In this document: in pieces, positions 1 through 13,297 of the stretch | How the letters are laid out: every line of letters starts with the position of its first letter | Position numbering within the stretch: the first letter of the stretch is position 1 | Source: Lucifuga dentata | Lineage: Eukaryota > Chordata > Actinopteri > Ophidiiformes > Bythitidae | Reading direction: 5' to 3' | NCBI GenBank assembly: GCA_014773175.1 | Contig: VXCM01001438.1 | Span: forward strand, 226,899-290,898 | Length of the DNA: 64,000 nt | Program-made: the position numbers and the translations under genes | The notes under the pieces: model-generated | Told to the model about the DNA's origin: nothing | Seen by the model: only the letters and a program-made list of their open reading frames with translations | Databases searched by the model: none

Positions 1-380
1 CAGAGGAGCTTTAAAGATCAAAGTGTTACCAAGTCTCTCTAAGGTGATAACCTCTGGTTACCATGGTGTTTGGGAGGTCAGAGAAATTTAGAAGTTCTGT
101 TTCGTTGTCTTTACAGTATCTGTTCTGCAAGTTTTACAACTAAACGAGGGGAAAAGAACAGCAGGGGATCTTGAGGAGTTCCTGGGTGCTCATCCATATG
201 TTAATGTGAATGTGTATTGTGTCTGTGAAGGGGGACAGTTAGGTGTCTGTGAAGGGGGAAGGTGATGTATGCGTGGTTTCAGCAGGCCTTCACGCAGATG
301 CAGTCTGAAAACTGATTATTTCATCCCAGAAAAACATAATCATAGATTTATCAAACTGCAGTTGTTCCAGTAATGCTACA
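1..380 (+). repeat. dispersed repeat copy A (inverted partner at 24266-24620), left end outside window
   Basis: Positions 1-380 align as reverse complement to 24266-24620 with clear but incomplete identity. Shared blocks include ctttaaagatcaaagtgtta, gcgtggtttcagcaggcct and aaacataatcatagatttat. Homology stops sharply after gctaca at position 380. This copy has an extra internal duplication of about 24 bp around ctgtgaaggggga. I do not recognise the family; it has no coding capacity and is probably a mobile-element fragment. Confidence 0.7.
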
Positions 381-629
381 CTCCAATAAAATGTTTTTTA
401 CTAAAGCGAATAAGCATAAAACCCTGAGGTTTCATGTTGACAGTGTTTAGACTATACAAACGCACACACACAAAAATACTGAAAAGCATACATCCAGACA
501 TACGTACAGTAGACAAGTGTTCAATTAAGTTGGCCTCCATTCTACTTAAGAGAGTTCACATACAGAGCAGCACTGCTACTGGGATCTACAGCTTAGCCCT
601 CTTTGCTCTCTCTCTCTCTCTCTCACTCA

Positions 630-666
<37 letters not shown>

Positions 667-2507
667 CCAGACATGTAAGTACACACATGTTCACACAAAC
701 ATTAACAGTCGCACACAATTTACACACGGTCATTATGTCTCTCCATCAATGCTTTAGGTTATATCATTAATTACATCTGAAACTACTGCTAGTATGTGTG
801 TGGGATGTGTGTGTGTGGTGTTTGTATCTACATTATCTCACCAGGGCTTCAGTAGGAAAGTGAGGTTCAAAGACCCCCTGCAAGAATGCTAAATCAATAT
901 TAATACACACACACACACACACACGCTCACACATGCACGCACTTCCAACAAAGAGATGTCGGTGCAGTGGTTAGAGGGCATTGTTTCATTGTCTCTGTGG
1001 TGCTCTCGCTCCCTTCCAGCTCCATCTCCTTCTCTCCTCCCTATTTCTACTCTTCGGCTTTTAGCCAGTCTCTCTGCTGCTACATTCCTCTTTTCCCTTC
1101 TGGACTCCCACCCCTACACTTCAGATGTTCTGATACACCAGGGCCATACACTCGATTCTGTTTACAGCGTTACCAGGCTGTACCATAAGCTCTGTGGTGT
1201 TACTGACTCTTATGATAAAAAATACTACGCTGTTTACTCATCTGTATTTTCCATACGTGACAGTGCAGATCTGCTGCATATGTATGCATCATCTCAGCGC
1301 ATTCGTGTGCTGGATGCTGATTATCTTAGTATTTTCTCATCTGTCTGAAGAAGATAGTCACTTTCTTGCTTGGCCAACAATGAGAAAGAAATTGTTTTCT
1401 GAGATTTTAATGTGTTATTAATGTGTTTAATGCAGCATCTAGACAGAGTGAGGAATGAATGGTTCGGCATCTGACTCAAAGACTCAGGACATAAAGCTGG
1501 TGATGGACCAAAACATCAGATGCTGCAGAAAACCTCTGACATCTCACTAAAGGCATAATTCCTCTCACCACTTTGTTCACTATTAGAAAACATTTTCACA
1601 TATTTCAGTCTAAAATGAACTCTGCACATTACATGAGGGTTAACTGATCATTTCCAAGCCCTGCATGGAAATATCTGACTGAGAGGTGTTGCTTTTTTTT
1701 TTTTTTTTTTTTTTAACACAATCTCCTTCCAACTTGACACACGTCTTCCCACAATGCTGGAGGAATTTTATCCAAGTTTTGCATAAGTCATTTTATTGGC
1801 TGCGCAAAAAAATCCATCTGTGGTAAAACAGATTCCAGTGGAAGTCTTTGGGAAAAGATGAATGTCTGAGGGGGCAAATGAGGTGAGTATGGTTGGTGCT
1901 GAACTAGTCTGAAGCTCTGTCCATCCTAGACAGAGCTTTGGAAAGAATTCTTCCACAAAAATTCCACAAAAAAATTCCAGCCCTAGCTCATTTCCCTACA
2001 TGTCAGCAGAATCTATCAATAAATCCTTGTAATACATACAGCACATAGGCCAATTTTTGAGTAAGGGTCAATGCTGTGACACTGCTGCTCTGCCATTAAT
2101 AATGTAGGCTAGAACTGAAATTTCAGAGATTTCAAATTTGCACTCATTCATAATGCAGTTTTTTTCAAAAAAATATATGGCTCATATATTGGAGCCCTTT
2201 TCTCAGCATAAAGATCAAGCTGGAATGATTGAACACCAAAAATAGCCAACAGATGTGTGTGTGTCTGTTGCTCAGGGGCATGATGATGAATCATGCAGCT
2301 CCTTTGTTCATTCAGCAATGCGTCGGTGTTAACAATTATGTCTGAATGTGAACCACACATCAACCCTTGTTTATACTGACTGGAATGCATGCAAACAGAC
2401 ACATGCACAGGTGAGAAGAATTTACTAATTTGTAGGTACATTGTAATTACCTCTCCAGCCAACCATGCTTGACCGAACATCATCTCATGGCTGACTTCAT
2501 AGTAGAG

Positions 2508-2543
<36 letters not shown>

Positions 2544-4445
2544 TATCATTCCATTGTCCGCTCTCATTGTCTTAACTCGTGAACTCATGAACATCAAAAT
2601 AACATCTGTCAACTTCTGTACAAATACACCTGACAGACCCAGCTGATGTATGAATGCACACACTAAAAAACACTTTAAAAAAAAAAAAAAAAAAAANAGA
2701 CCCCACCCCTCTAACCAAAAAACAGAGTTAAGGCCCACAGTCTAATAAGCAAAAGTGTCTGTTTGTGTTCAAGTGTGTTTCACTGGAGCACATCTGGGTG
2801 TACAGTGCTCGCTCTGCTCCAGATGTGTTTTTAAGCATCGTAGGCCAAATCACACCTGGACACCACAGGGACAAACACACAGAAAAACAAAAATATATGA
2901 TCTATGTCACAAATAAACAACAAAATCAGACAGTTCTACAGAATTAGACGTAATGGGGACAAATGTTTGTAACATATTAATGTATAATCTTCATGTTTCT
3001 ACAATGTTGAGTATAATGTGACATATTGAATTAGCTACAGCGACGGGTGCTGAATTCTTCGATATCTAAACATAATAGCCTCCGTCTTGCTCTCTCGATC
3101 ATTTCTTGCTTGTTCGCACATGTATGTTGGGTATGAATGGGGGGAGGGTACTACCTGTGAAACTCCAGGGAACAAAGCTGAGGACCCTCCTAATGACTTA
3201 ATTGAGCTAATTACAAATGATAAGATGTCCAATCAGCATGCTGGCTTCCTGAAGGCTCTTGTTAGGAGCTAATTAAAGAACCAATCACAGCATGTGAGGT
3301 GGCGGCGCTGTGTCACAGTAACAGGGAAAATTATTAAACACGGTACAATGGCTCCTGGAAACACCTTGCTGGAAATGAATCTCATAAAGAATTTTGAGGT
3401 AACACTGGTACATATAGCGCACGGTGTTAATAAGAACAATCAATATAATAGAAATATTCTTGCTGCAGTGCAAATACTACTCATGATAATAAGAGCAGGG
3501 AAGAAAAAGTATTGACAAAAACTTAAAAAGACACAACACAATCTTCACTTATGTCTATGTTTCTTTCTCTGTCTTCTCCATCATTAACCCCATCCATCAT
3601 CACACCATTTTAGCTCCTCTCTCCATGCATTTCTCCCTCTCTCCCTCACTTTTTCCATGTCTCTCTGTCTGTCCTCGTCCCTGTCTTCCAGGGGTAGTCA
3701 TGCAGAGTAGAGTCTTCTCTCTCTCTCAATCTGGGCTCCATGCTGTGCCAGTTTAATTGCAACAGCACCCTCGTGTGCCAGTTGGGCACAGTGTGTGCAT
3801 GTGTGTGTGTCTGTAAAGNGGGGGGGGGGGGAGACAGAAAAAGAGAGACCTCCTTAGAGTGTTCAAGGATAAGCAGCAGGGTGCCAGGCCACCTTCCTCT
3901 CTCCTCGTCCACCTTGTCTTCCATTTCCTTTTCCTCTCCTCTGGTCCTCCCCCTCTCATTCCCCTCCATCACTCTTCTTTCACTCCCATGCCATCACTCT
4001 TTTCCCGGCTACGTCTTCATTTCTCCCTCTCCTCCTCTCACTTACTTTCCCCCTTCTGCTCAGCAACTACAGTAAAGGCTATTCTCATCATTTTCCCTCC
4101 TCCACTTCATCCCTTCCTTCCCCTCCAACTCAATCTACCCCCCACCCATGCTCCACCACCACCTCTGTATCATCCCCTCCTGACTCCTTCGTCTCGCTCA
4201 CTCATTTCCCCTCTACGCTTTGCCCCCCACCCCACCCCTCTCCTGGTTGTACCTCCCATAACGCCCATAGAGACTTCCTGTCAAAACTCCATGCTCCTCA
4301 CTCCTCTCCTTAATCAGCTGTCAAATATCAAAATGCTCCATTCCTCTCCCCATCTCCCACTTCTTAACTCCCCTCCGGGTCTCCACGCCTTCTGTGCACA
4401 CGTGAACACACACTCACGCACACACATATACACATGTGAGAATGT
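381..4445. other. non-coding, presumed znf423 intron: microsatellites and a mariner relic
   Basis: It holds a (CT)n(CA)n tract at 608-664, (CA)n at about 906-925, poly-T at 1691-1714, a mariner-type transposase relic (1768-1956), (TG)n at 2511-2540, poly-A with N at 2697, and a G-run with N at 3819. Positions 3860-4390 are a C/T-rich strand-biased stretch that opens long but low-complexity frames. No gene is supported. Confidence 0.7.
1768..1956 (-). pseudogene. decayed mariner-type transposase C-terminal fragment
   Basis: The minus strand reads through LTSFAPSDIHLFPKTS at about 1841-1890, matching the conserved mariner-family pattern LAPSD-HLFPK around the last catalytic Asp of the DDD triad. 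Flanking sequence in the same frame is only loosely similar and ends at a stop. No terminal repeats are evident. I read it as a short relic of a Tc1/mariner superfamily element; chance similarity of this short motif cannot be fully excluded. Confidence 0.5.
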
Positions 4446-4462
4446 GTGCAAGTGCCTATGAC

Positions 4463-4494
<32 letters not shown>

Positions 4495-5094
4495 TGCACA
4501 GACATTGGGTAAGTGGAGAGAGTAGTATGTGTATTTACATGTGTGTGTGTTTGTTTCAGCGGCTTCTCAGCCTGTGTGTTTCTGTCCTCCTTCTAAAGGA
4601 TATTGTTCTGGAGACTTTTGGACAAAGGAATTTTGTAAATATGGCTGGTTGGGCACGTGCACACACACACACACACACACCCAACAGATACCCTCTGTAA
4701 GTCAGATGATGATGATGACGATGATGATGATGGAGAGCTGGTGTTTACGGCTTAATGACAGCTAAACACTCGCCAGGTCCATCTATCAGCACAGCCAAGT
4801 GTGTACACGGGTCTGTGTGTGGCTGTGGCTTATTAATTCATTTATCTACTAATGTTGTGCAGCTGAGGAAAGAGATAGAGGGATGTGCAGTAGGGGGGGA
4901 AAAAAAAGCGTGGTTTCATGAAAAGGCAGAGAGACAATAATGAGACAGTGAGAGAGGGAGGAAAAGAAAACATGAGACAAAGGAAAAGAGAGAGAGAGAG
5001 AGATGAACTGTTGGTCTGAAGTGGATGAAAGGCCGGGGTAACATTGTTTAATCACCTATGCTTCTGCTGCTGTTTGGAGAAACACACACAACGT

Positions 5095-5137
<43 letters not shown>

Positions 5138-5799
5138 TGCACAGACATTGGGTAAGTGGAGAGAGTAGTATGTGTATTTACATGTGTGTGTGTTTGTTTC
5201 AGCGGCTTCTCAGCCTGTGTGTTTCTGTCCTCCTTCTAAAGGATATTGTTCTGGAGACTTTTGGACAAAGGAATTTTGTAAATATGGCTGGTTGGGCACG
5301 TGCACACACACACACACACACACCCAACAGATACCCTCTGCAAGTCAGNCTGGTTGGGCACGTGCACACACACACACACACACACCCAACAGATACCCTC
5401 TGTAAGTCAGATGATGATGATGACGATGATGATGATGGAGAGCTGGTGTTTACGGCTTAATGACAGCTAAACACTCGCCAGGTCCATCTATCAGCACAGC
5501 CAAGTGTGTACACGGGTCTGTGTGTGGCTGTGGCTTATTAATTCATTTATCTACTAATGTTGTGCAGCTGAGGAAAGAGATAGAGGGATGTGCAGTAGGG
5601 GGGGAAAAAAAAGCGTGGTTTCATGAAAAGGCAGAGAGACAATAATGAGACAGTGAGAGAGGGAGGAAAAGAAAACATGAGACAAAGGAAAAGAGAGAGA
5701 GAGAGAGATGAACTGTTGGTCTGAAGTGGATGAAAGGCCGGGGTAACATTGTTTAATCACCTATGCTTCTGCTGCTGTTTGGAGAAACACACACAACGT

Positions 5800-5840
<41 letters not shown>
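4446..5840. repeat. tandem duplication of a ~640-700 bp unit bounded by (CA)n tracts
   Basis: Unit 1 (about 4446-5132) and unit 2 (about 5133-5840) are essentially identical, including a GAT/GAC run, an (AG)n run and the terminal (CA)n. The offset is 643 bp at the left and 705 bp after the N at 5349, because unit 2 also contains a 61-bp duplication around that N. The breakpoints lie in (CA)n, so it could be a recent replication-slippage duplication or an assembly or haplotype duplication. Confidence 0.9.
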
Positions 5841-7235
5841 CACACGCGCGCATGCACTTGACTAAATGATTAGTCATTAGCCAATGAACCCACTGGCAGG
5901 CAGATAGGCAGCAATAAATCTAACAAAGCCATCATCAGTGTCTTGTAGGAGCTCTGAGAAAACAAACAACACCATTAAAATTAACATTTTGACCAAACAA
6001 TGATTAATAATTTCAATCATCTTAGATAGCCAACATCAGGAAAATCAAGCAGCAGCTGCTCCAAAGTAATGTAGGCTCTGAGGAATCTGTGGTCATAAAA
6101 ATCAAGATCAGATACTTATTGTATATAGATGTGCTGGCCTATACTAAGAGGCATAGGCTTGTCCGGAATCCCTGCCTGCTGTGGCTGGCCTGAGAAACTG
6201 CCTCCTCATTCAACGCATTACACTGTAACCTTCCCATCTGTAGTGCATTTTCTATATTTCCAGTTATCTATCGTCTGCTTATTCTCTGTGTTTATAAATC
6301 AGCATTGACCTGAGGCTAGTGAGGCTCTGATAACAGTAATCCATGACTTGTTGACCACATGAAATAAATCCTCTTATAACTCCTCCAGTAATTGTTGTAT
6401 TACTTGTTCTGGCTCTTTCGACAGTAAACACTGAGAAAGCTGTGGCCGCGGGTTATTTTTCTTATAATACTACAACTAAAACAGAAACAGAAAAGTGTCG
6501 CTCCCATTCAGAACATATGAGAACGCTCTTGGTCCTGAGCCCTACTTCAACAACACTGCTCAAAGGTATTTAGACATCTAGCTCACTCTATTGTCCTTTC
6601 TGACTAGACAGGGTTTCCAAGCCAATAAAGCAGGGGCCTGGTCCCTACGGCCCAGTCCCACAGAGCTGCTGCCACACTAACACACTCACACACCATCTCC
6701 AGGAAAAACCCAGGAGCTCAGTATCCTGTAGTGAAACGCCGTAAATGACAACCAGACGCCAAACACATGCACACACGTTTGCCAGTGCGGAAGAAGTGCC
6801 TGCACCACCCGTAACCTGATCTCTGCCCACAGCTGTCCCAACATGGGTGAGAGAGAGAGAGAAAGAAAGGAAAAACGAAAGAAAGAAATGGAAAGAAAGA
6901 GGGAATTAGTAGCGGCAAAGTGACACAAGAAGGGCATACAATAGAGAGAAACAATGAGCGAGGACCACATAAAATGTGAAGAGAGACAACACAAAACAAG
7001 AAATTAATTGGGAGACAGAGAAAAACGAGGGAGGGAGAGAGAGAGGCGCAGAGGGGCGGAGGAGGAATGAAGGGGCCCCCAGGGACCTGTGGTGTGGGCT
7101 GGTCTATTCACAGCATAGTACGGGGTGCATTCTTCCATCTCTCTCTCCCTCTTTCTCTTTCATTTCTCTGGCATTTGCCTCTAGCTCCTCACTCACGCCT
7201 TACTCTCCAGGAGATCAGGACCAATAAATTGGGGA

Positions 7236-7286
<51 letters not shown>

Positions 7287-7609
7287 AGAACAAGACTGCA
7301 CATTTATGTATATTGTTTTGTGGTCTGTGCACATACTGTAGATGATGTGTACGTGTGTCAAGTTGTAGCTACAGGTGAGCTTGGTTGTAGACTGTGTATA
7401 TTTGTGTGTGTGTGTGTGTGTTTAGTCCCTAGTGAGTAAGGTTTTTTTTATGTGTGTGTTTTCTCGCAGGCCTGTGTCCTTTTGTATGTACAGTGCGACT
7501 GTGTGGGTGTGTTTCCAAGACAGGAGAGAGTAAAGTCTGTTTAATCTGCAGCAGCCGCATGCCAACACAACCACAACACACTCGCATACCAGCAAGGGTG
7601 AGCTGTGAG

Positions 7610-7653
<44 letters not shown>

Positions 7654-7772
7654 AGCCAGGGGAGCTACCTCAATGCCACACGTGGCTAATCCATCTACCA
7701 TCTCACAGAGAGAAGGATAACGTGTTGAGAAAAGGCAGGAAAGATGAATAGATGTTAGGGAGAAAGGATGCA

Positions 7773-7826
<54 letters not shown>

Positions 7827-8354
7827 TTTTAGACTTGCATATACCTGCAGGTTAACAACTAGCGAAAGCTGTTCATATGTATCACTGCATTACATCATTA
7901 AACATTATTGTGAATATTACCATGGAAACTGTGATTTCAGATACAATGAGGGAAAATCGAGTAATAGCAGCAGGAATATATGTTCATATAATAAAAATGA
8001 CTGTGGTCAAATCAGAGTCAGTTTTGTTAAATCACAGGTGATTACAGTTAAATACTAACTGTGGAATATAGAGGGAGGAAAAATAACAGCAGCAGCCAAT
8101 CAGCTCGTTGATCACAAAAACTACACATTACAATATTTATAGCTCCACATAAGCATTCATTCTCTTTATAATACATAATTTACATAAAGGAATCTCTGTG
8201 CGCATGCACGCACAGTTGGGGGGACAGGTGATGGAGCCACAACACACACTCCATAACACATAAGTTAGACATGAAAGCTAGTGTTTCCATATGGACATAT
8301 AGTCATTGTTTATGATCGTGTGTCTCTTCCTTATTCTGTACGTGACTTATACGT

Positions 8355-8390
8355 ATTCATTTGATAGATGCTTTATCAAAGCAACTTACT
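8355..8390 (-). repeat. SINE-like conserved segment (teleost V-SINE-type core), fragment
   Basis: The segment ttgatagatgctttatcaaa followed by gcaacttact resembles, with mismatches, the widespread teleost SINE 3' segment that reads as a tttagcagacgctnttatcc plus aaagcgacttac motif. It is isolated and short, so identification rests on that motif alone. Confidence 0.4.
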
Positions 8391-9680
8391 AACATGGTGG
8401 AACAAAAGCAATGAACTGACCAAGGAGAAACATCATGAAGTTCCAGTTCCACTGCATATTTAGCAAGTAGATTTTCCACCACCGAGGAACCACAGAACAA
8501 AGTCATAAGAACGACGTCTCTCTCGTGTGTTATGTTGATAACTCACAAAATGGATTTGTGCTCACTCTTCAAACACAGAATCTCAGACTCTTCAGGCTTG
8601 ATTTTAGTGTATTTACTGCAATTGTGCATCATGATTTGCTTTTGAGATTCAGATCTAGAATCTATGAGGTTACACTTAATACCCTAACAGACAATTTAGT
8701 GATATTTAAGCAGCTTTTTTTTTTTTAAAAAACTGTTTTAACTATATATATTTCTAGAGAGTCAAACTATAATTTTAACCCTGACCTTAACCTTTATAAC
8801 ATTAAATTCAGAAAACACATAATATATGAGTGGTTTTTACAGTTCTTGGCACCATCTGAGTGGGTTTCCCCACATTTCATAGACCTCTGGTAATTCACCA
8901 TATAGCCCCTTAAATATAGGCTTTCCTCCTACTTACTGAAACTTTTAATTACTGTTATTAATTGGTCCACAAGGATTCAAAATGTTGAGTGAAGGCTTGT
9001 TTAAAGATGATTTTAATACAGTTCTACATTACTTGACAGCGCTAAAGGCTGATGACAACCGTTAATGATGATGTGTTTGTCTAATTAATGGTGTGACTGT
9101 TTAACGTGGCACTTTTTGGGGTCAACGCAGAGATTTGATAATAGCACAATAGTATGTGGAGACATGGCGTGCTTTCTCTCCCTCTTCTCTCCATCTCTGT
9201 TTTGCTCCCTCTCCTCAAACAAGGCCTTCAGCTAGGAAACCATATCCCTTTAACAGTGGTGGCAAGCAAAAGGGCCAGTGAGACAGCATGTGGAGAGAAG
9301 AATGAAAAGAATGAGCAAGAGAACAGAGAAATAAATCCTAATGACTAGACACCACAAGAAAAAAGTACAGAAATGGGGGGACGTGGGCAGAGGAATGCCA
9401 CTGAGTATGGAGGGAAAGGAGCAGGAAAAGAGAATGGGGGACGAGGTGGGGTGCTGGAGACACACAGGCATAATGTTTAATCTGTGTTTAACAATAACTG
9501 GGGAGGAGAAGGTACAGAGAGACAAGGAAAGAAGGTGACACAGAAGGGGAAGAGTGGGAAGAGGACCAAACAAAAAAAAAAAAATGANAAAAAAAAAAAA
9601 ATGAGTGAGAAGAAGAAGAAAGCTGGAGGATGAAAGACAGGAGGTGCTAACAGTTGATTTTTTTCTATTTTAAATTAAAA

Positions 9681-9738
9681 AGAGAAGAGAAGAGAAGAGA
9701 AGAGAAGAGAAGAGAAGAGAAGAGAAGAGAAGAGAAGA
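9681..9738 (+). repeat. (AGAGA)n pentanucleotide microsatellite
   Basis: About eleven tandem copies of a purine-only 5-bp unit. The homopurine strand could form triplex structures; otherwise an ordinary microsatellite. Confidence 0.9.
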
Positions 9739-9807
9739 AAATGGGGGGATAGTTGTATGGCTGGTGATGCGGAACTTATACATTATTCTACTGACTACAC
9801 GAGTCAT

Positions 9808-9855
9808 ACTCGATAAGAACATCTGCTAAAATGTAAATGTAAATGTGAGTGTAAT
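9808..9855 (+). repeat. SINE-like tail: conserved segment plus ATGTAA repeats
   Basis: The sequence gataagaacatctgctaaa followed by atgtaaatgtaaatgtg is the typical 3' end of many teleost SINEs, with a 'gataagagcatctgctaaa' motif followed by short tandem tail units. The upstream SINE body is not clear. Confidence 0.5.
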
Positions 9856-12355
9856 AGCAAAGACGAGAGGAGGCAGAACGAGAAGAAAGAGGAGAAGGAG
9901 AGAAGCATAAAACCATAATTGAACCACAGAAGAGAGAGAGCAAGAATGGATCGAGGGTGGTAGGAAGGGAGAAATAGAGGACTGAAGGGGGCCTGATGAA
10001 GGGACGATGCAGGGGGCCAAGATCTAAGCTGTACCACTCCTCCCTACACTCCTACCTAGGAAAAGAGGGATTTGCTCTCCCTGGGAGGGATGAAGAGATG
10101 GAAGGAGGTGGGGGAGGAGAGATGAGGAGAACAGGAGGCCCACTGAGAGAAAGGGAGGGGGTGAGAAGGGAGGGAGCGCTGGGGATAAAGGGAAAAGAGA
10201 TCAAGAGAAAAAAGAGGGAGATTTATCATAAAAATCATTCTGAGTTTAAAAAAAAAAAAAAAAAAAANAAAAAAAAAAAAAAAAAATCTCCACCATGCTC
10301 ACCCAGTTACTGAAGCTCTGGAGACTGTTTAAATGTGGAGAGCAGCGAAATATCATTTTGAAGGCAGACAAAAGGTCTTCGTTCACAAAATGCAAACTTT
10401 AGGCTGTTTCTAAGAATAACAAATATCTCTTTATGATTCTCTGTTCTCTTACCTGGAATCCAGAAAATGCAAAGCAAACAAACACATTCACATTGTATTT
10501 ACCCATTTTTCTTTAGGAAAATTCTGAAATTCTTGAGGAGGCGGACTCATATTTCCTTTCTTATGATCCACCGTAAGATAATTCTACCACCAACACACAT
10601 TATTTGCTTTGTCAACTATTTAAAAGGCTCCACATGGACCCAGAACTGCCACAGGTTGTCAGAGATTTTGTAAAAGTTTTCAGGAACTTTCAAAGATTTA
10701 TGCCTGTATATAAAGTCGGGTAGTTCAAGTTCAGGAAGTAGGAAAAGCGTGTTTCAGGCGTGTACAGAGTAAATGCTGCATGCGTATTTCAATAAAGTGC
10801 ATCTTTTCTTCTAAAATTCAAAGAGACTTCAGTAGAAATCTCTGCTCAGTACCCCTGGGAGATAATGGGAAAAATGGAGAAAGAGGCAGCTGGTACTGAC
10901 ACGACTCTCCTAATAGCTCCGCCCAGTACCACACCATCACCTCCCTCACCAACCCCCGCCCACTCTCATGCCTCTTTCACTGACGTGACTTACTCCCTTC
11001 TGCTCCCAGTCCATCAACCCAATGCTTCTCTCAGTGGAGCTCTTCTTTCTCCTTTCTCTTCTTTTTCCCAAACAATGTTCTCTACCTCTCTGTTCCACCT
11101 CCTCCTTTTCTAACCTAACATCTTTTTCCCAATATCTAATGCCTCTCCGCTCTTTTCCTCCTCTCCTCTCCTAAATAAATAAAGTCTTACAAAAAATCAA
11201 AAGTAAAAAAGAAAGAACTAAAAAAAAAAAACACTCTTAATACACACATGCACTTTGGCCACATTCTACCTCCTTTTCACTCTTTTTTTTCCTGTCTCTG
11301 ACTGCTCGCCCCCTCAGCCCCTCTTGGAGGGGACTGTGTTGAGGTGCATTATGGGAGATGCCAGGCTTCTTTAATCTACCAGCAGGCCTTCACAGCTGCC
11401 TGTCAGCTACCCAGCAGACATGTACACACACATACAAAGGATGCCAAGCAGCACTGAAAGGATTCCATGTGTGTCTTTGAGAGAGAGAGAAGCCAGTATA
11501 TGCCATGCCAAAATAATACACGTTTAAGTTTGATAATAAAATCCATCTTTGTCCCTTTTCTCTCAGGAAACCAATACGGATTTTGTGAAGGCCTGAGACA
11601 CACTCTCTCTCTCTCTCTCTCTNCCCCCCTTTCTTCGTCTCAAAACTCAATTAGTAAATTAGTTCCAGCTCACTAAGCGATAAACAGCGGCCTGGGAGCG
11701 CATAAACACACACTGCACACTCCATTAAGGCTCCACAAGCACTGAACAACCCAACACCCTGGGTACGCAGGTACGCGCGCATGCGCACACACAGGAAACC
11801 ACACACACACACACACACACACACACTCTCCCAGAGTAGTTCATTTATCCACTCACAAAGGACCCAAACTCAGTTATGTGCAAGAACATGTGTGCTAATG
11901 CTCACCACACCCTTGGAATGAACACAGGAAAATATTACAGAAAACATGACACACACTTATATAAAAGGACCACCACTTTCCACTTTTTTCACTGTTGCGG
12001 TTTGACTTTTTTGTTCCCCACCATCTACCATTTTTTTTGCTGTTTGTATAACTGTATTGCAGTGAGCGCTGATACCGCCCACGTGAAAAGCAGAATAAGG
12101 AGTGAGAATAGATGCACAGAAAGTATAAGCCACCAACTTTTACTTTCTCTCCTTGTACTTCCTCTCTGTATATGCCTGTCACACACACACACACATATTA
12201 AGCTTGTACAGTAAATTCATCTTCAGTATCTTAAATGTCAACTAAGGCAGAAAGAGACAGGGACAGAGAAGGAAACAGGGCAGAGACTAAAGACACCCTA
12301 AACGGAGTATCAAGTGCCTTCAAAGCTCACCCACAGACAAGCAAAGTGTTGATAA

Positions 12356-12387
<32 letters not shown>

Positions 12388-12418
12388 AAGNACCCACAGA
12401 CAAGCAAAGTGTTGATAA

Positions 12419-12450
<32 letters not shown>

Positions 12451-13104
12451 AAGCTCATTAAAAGCAAGCCTTTTTTGTTTTTAAAAATGAAAAACACAAA
12501 TCTTGAGCACACGGTGGTGTGTTTTGACAGTGTGTGATGACCGTGGGTAAAGCACTTAAGCTGCTGTAATTAGTCTGATCACCATGGTGACAGAGGATGC
12601 TTTCTATTATCTCCACTTCAGAAACTGGCATGACATACTAAAGCACTAAGACATGCAGACAGAGAAAAAATACACACATGACTGATACCCTGGTTACACT
12701 CAAGCACAAATGCAAAGGGAAGGATGCACTAGACAGAAAACACACATACACACACACATACATATCACTACCTGTATATTGGATGATATTTCCCCTGAAA
12801 AGACCTATCTGAAAAGCCTATACCAAGTCTTGGACAGCAAATGCTTTCAAGAACTGGGTGCACATCATCAGCACTGTCTCATATCAATCAGCAAAAGCAG
12901 CTATTTATTACATTTTAAGACTTTCAAGACATGCAGATGTCCTGAGAAAAAGAAAAAAAGGAGGAAAAAAGGTAAGAAAAGAGAACAACATGGAAAGATA
13001 AAAAGCAATTAAGAGTATGAAAGGTGAAAGACATAAATTTTAGTGAGAAAGAGTCAAAGACTTATGGGAAGGAGAATCCTGTCTGCTAGACATAAAATAG
13101 AATA

Positions 13105-13135
<31 letters not shown>

Positions 13136-13255
13136 GAACCAAGCCAGAGCCGAACAAAGAACTACAGTAACAGTCTACTGGCCTTACAGCTGCTCTCTGC
13201 ACACACGCTCCCTGGGCACTGGCTCTGGTTTGGTGTGTGTGTGTGTGTGTGTGTN

Positions 13256-13297
<42 letters not shown>

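Noticed and set aside
950..1010. tRNA-derived SINE head (ggtgcagtggttagag)
   Set aside because: Only a short A-box-like stretch; no B-box or SINE body follows.
3859..4461. 200-codon plus-strand frame rich in Pro, Ser and Leu
   Set aside because: It arises from a C/T-rich low-complexity stretch; composition is uniform and no domain or splice structure is seen.
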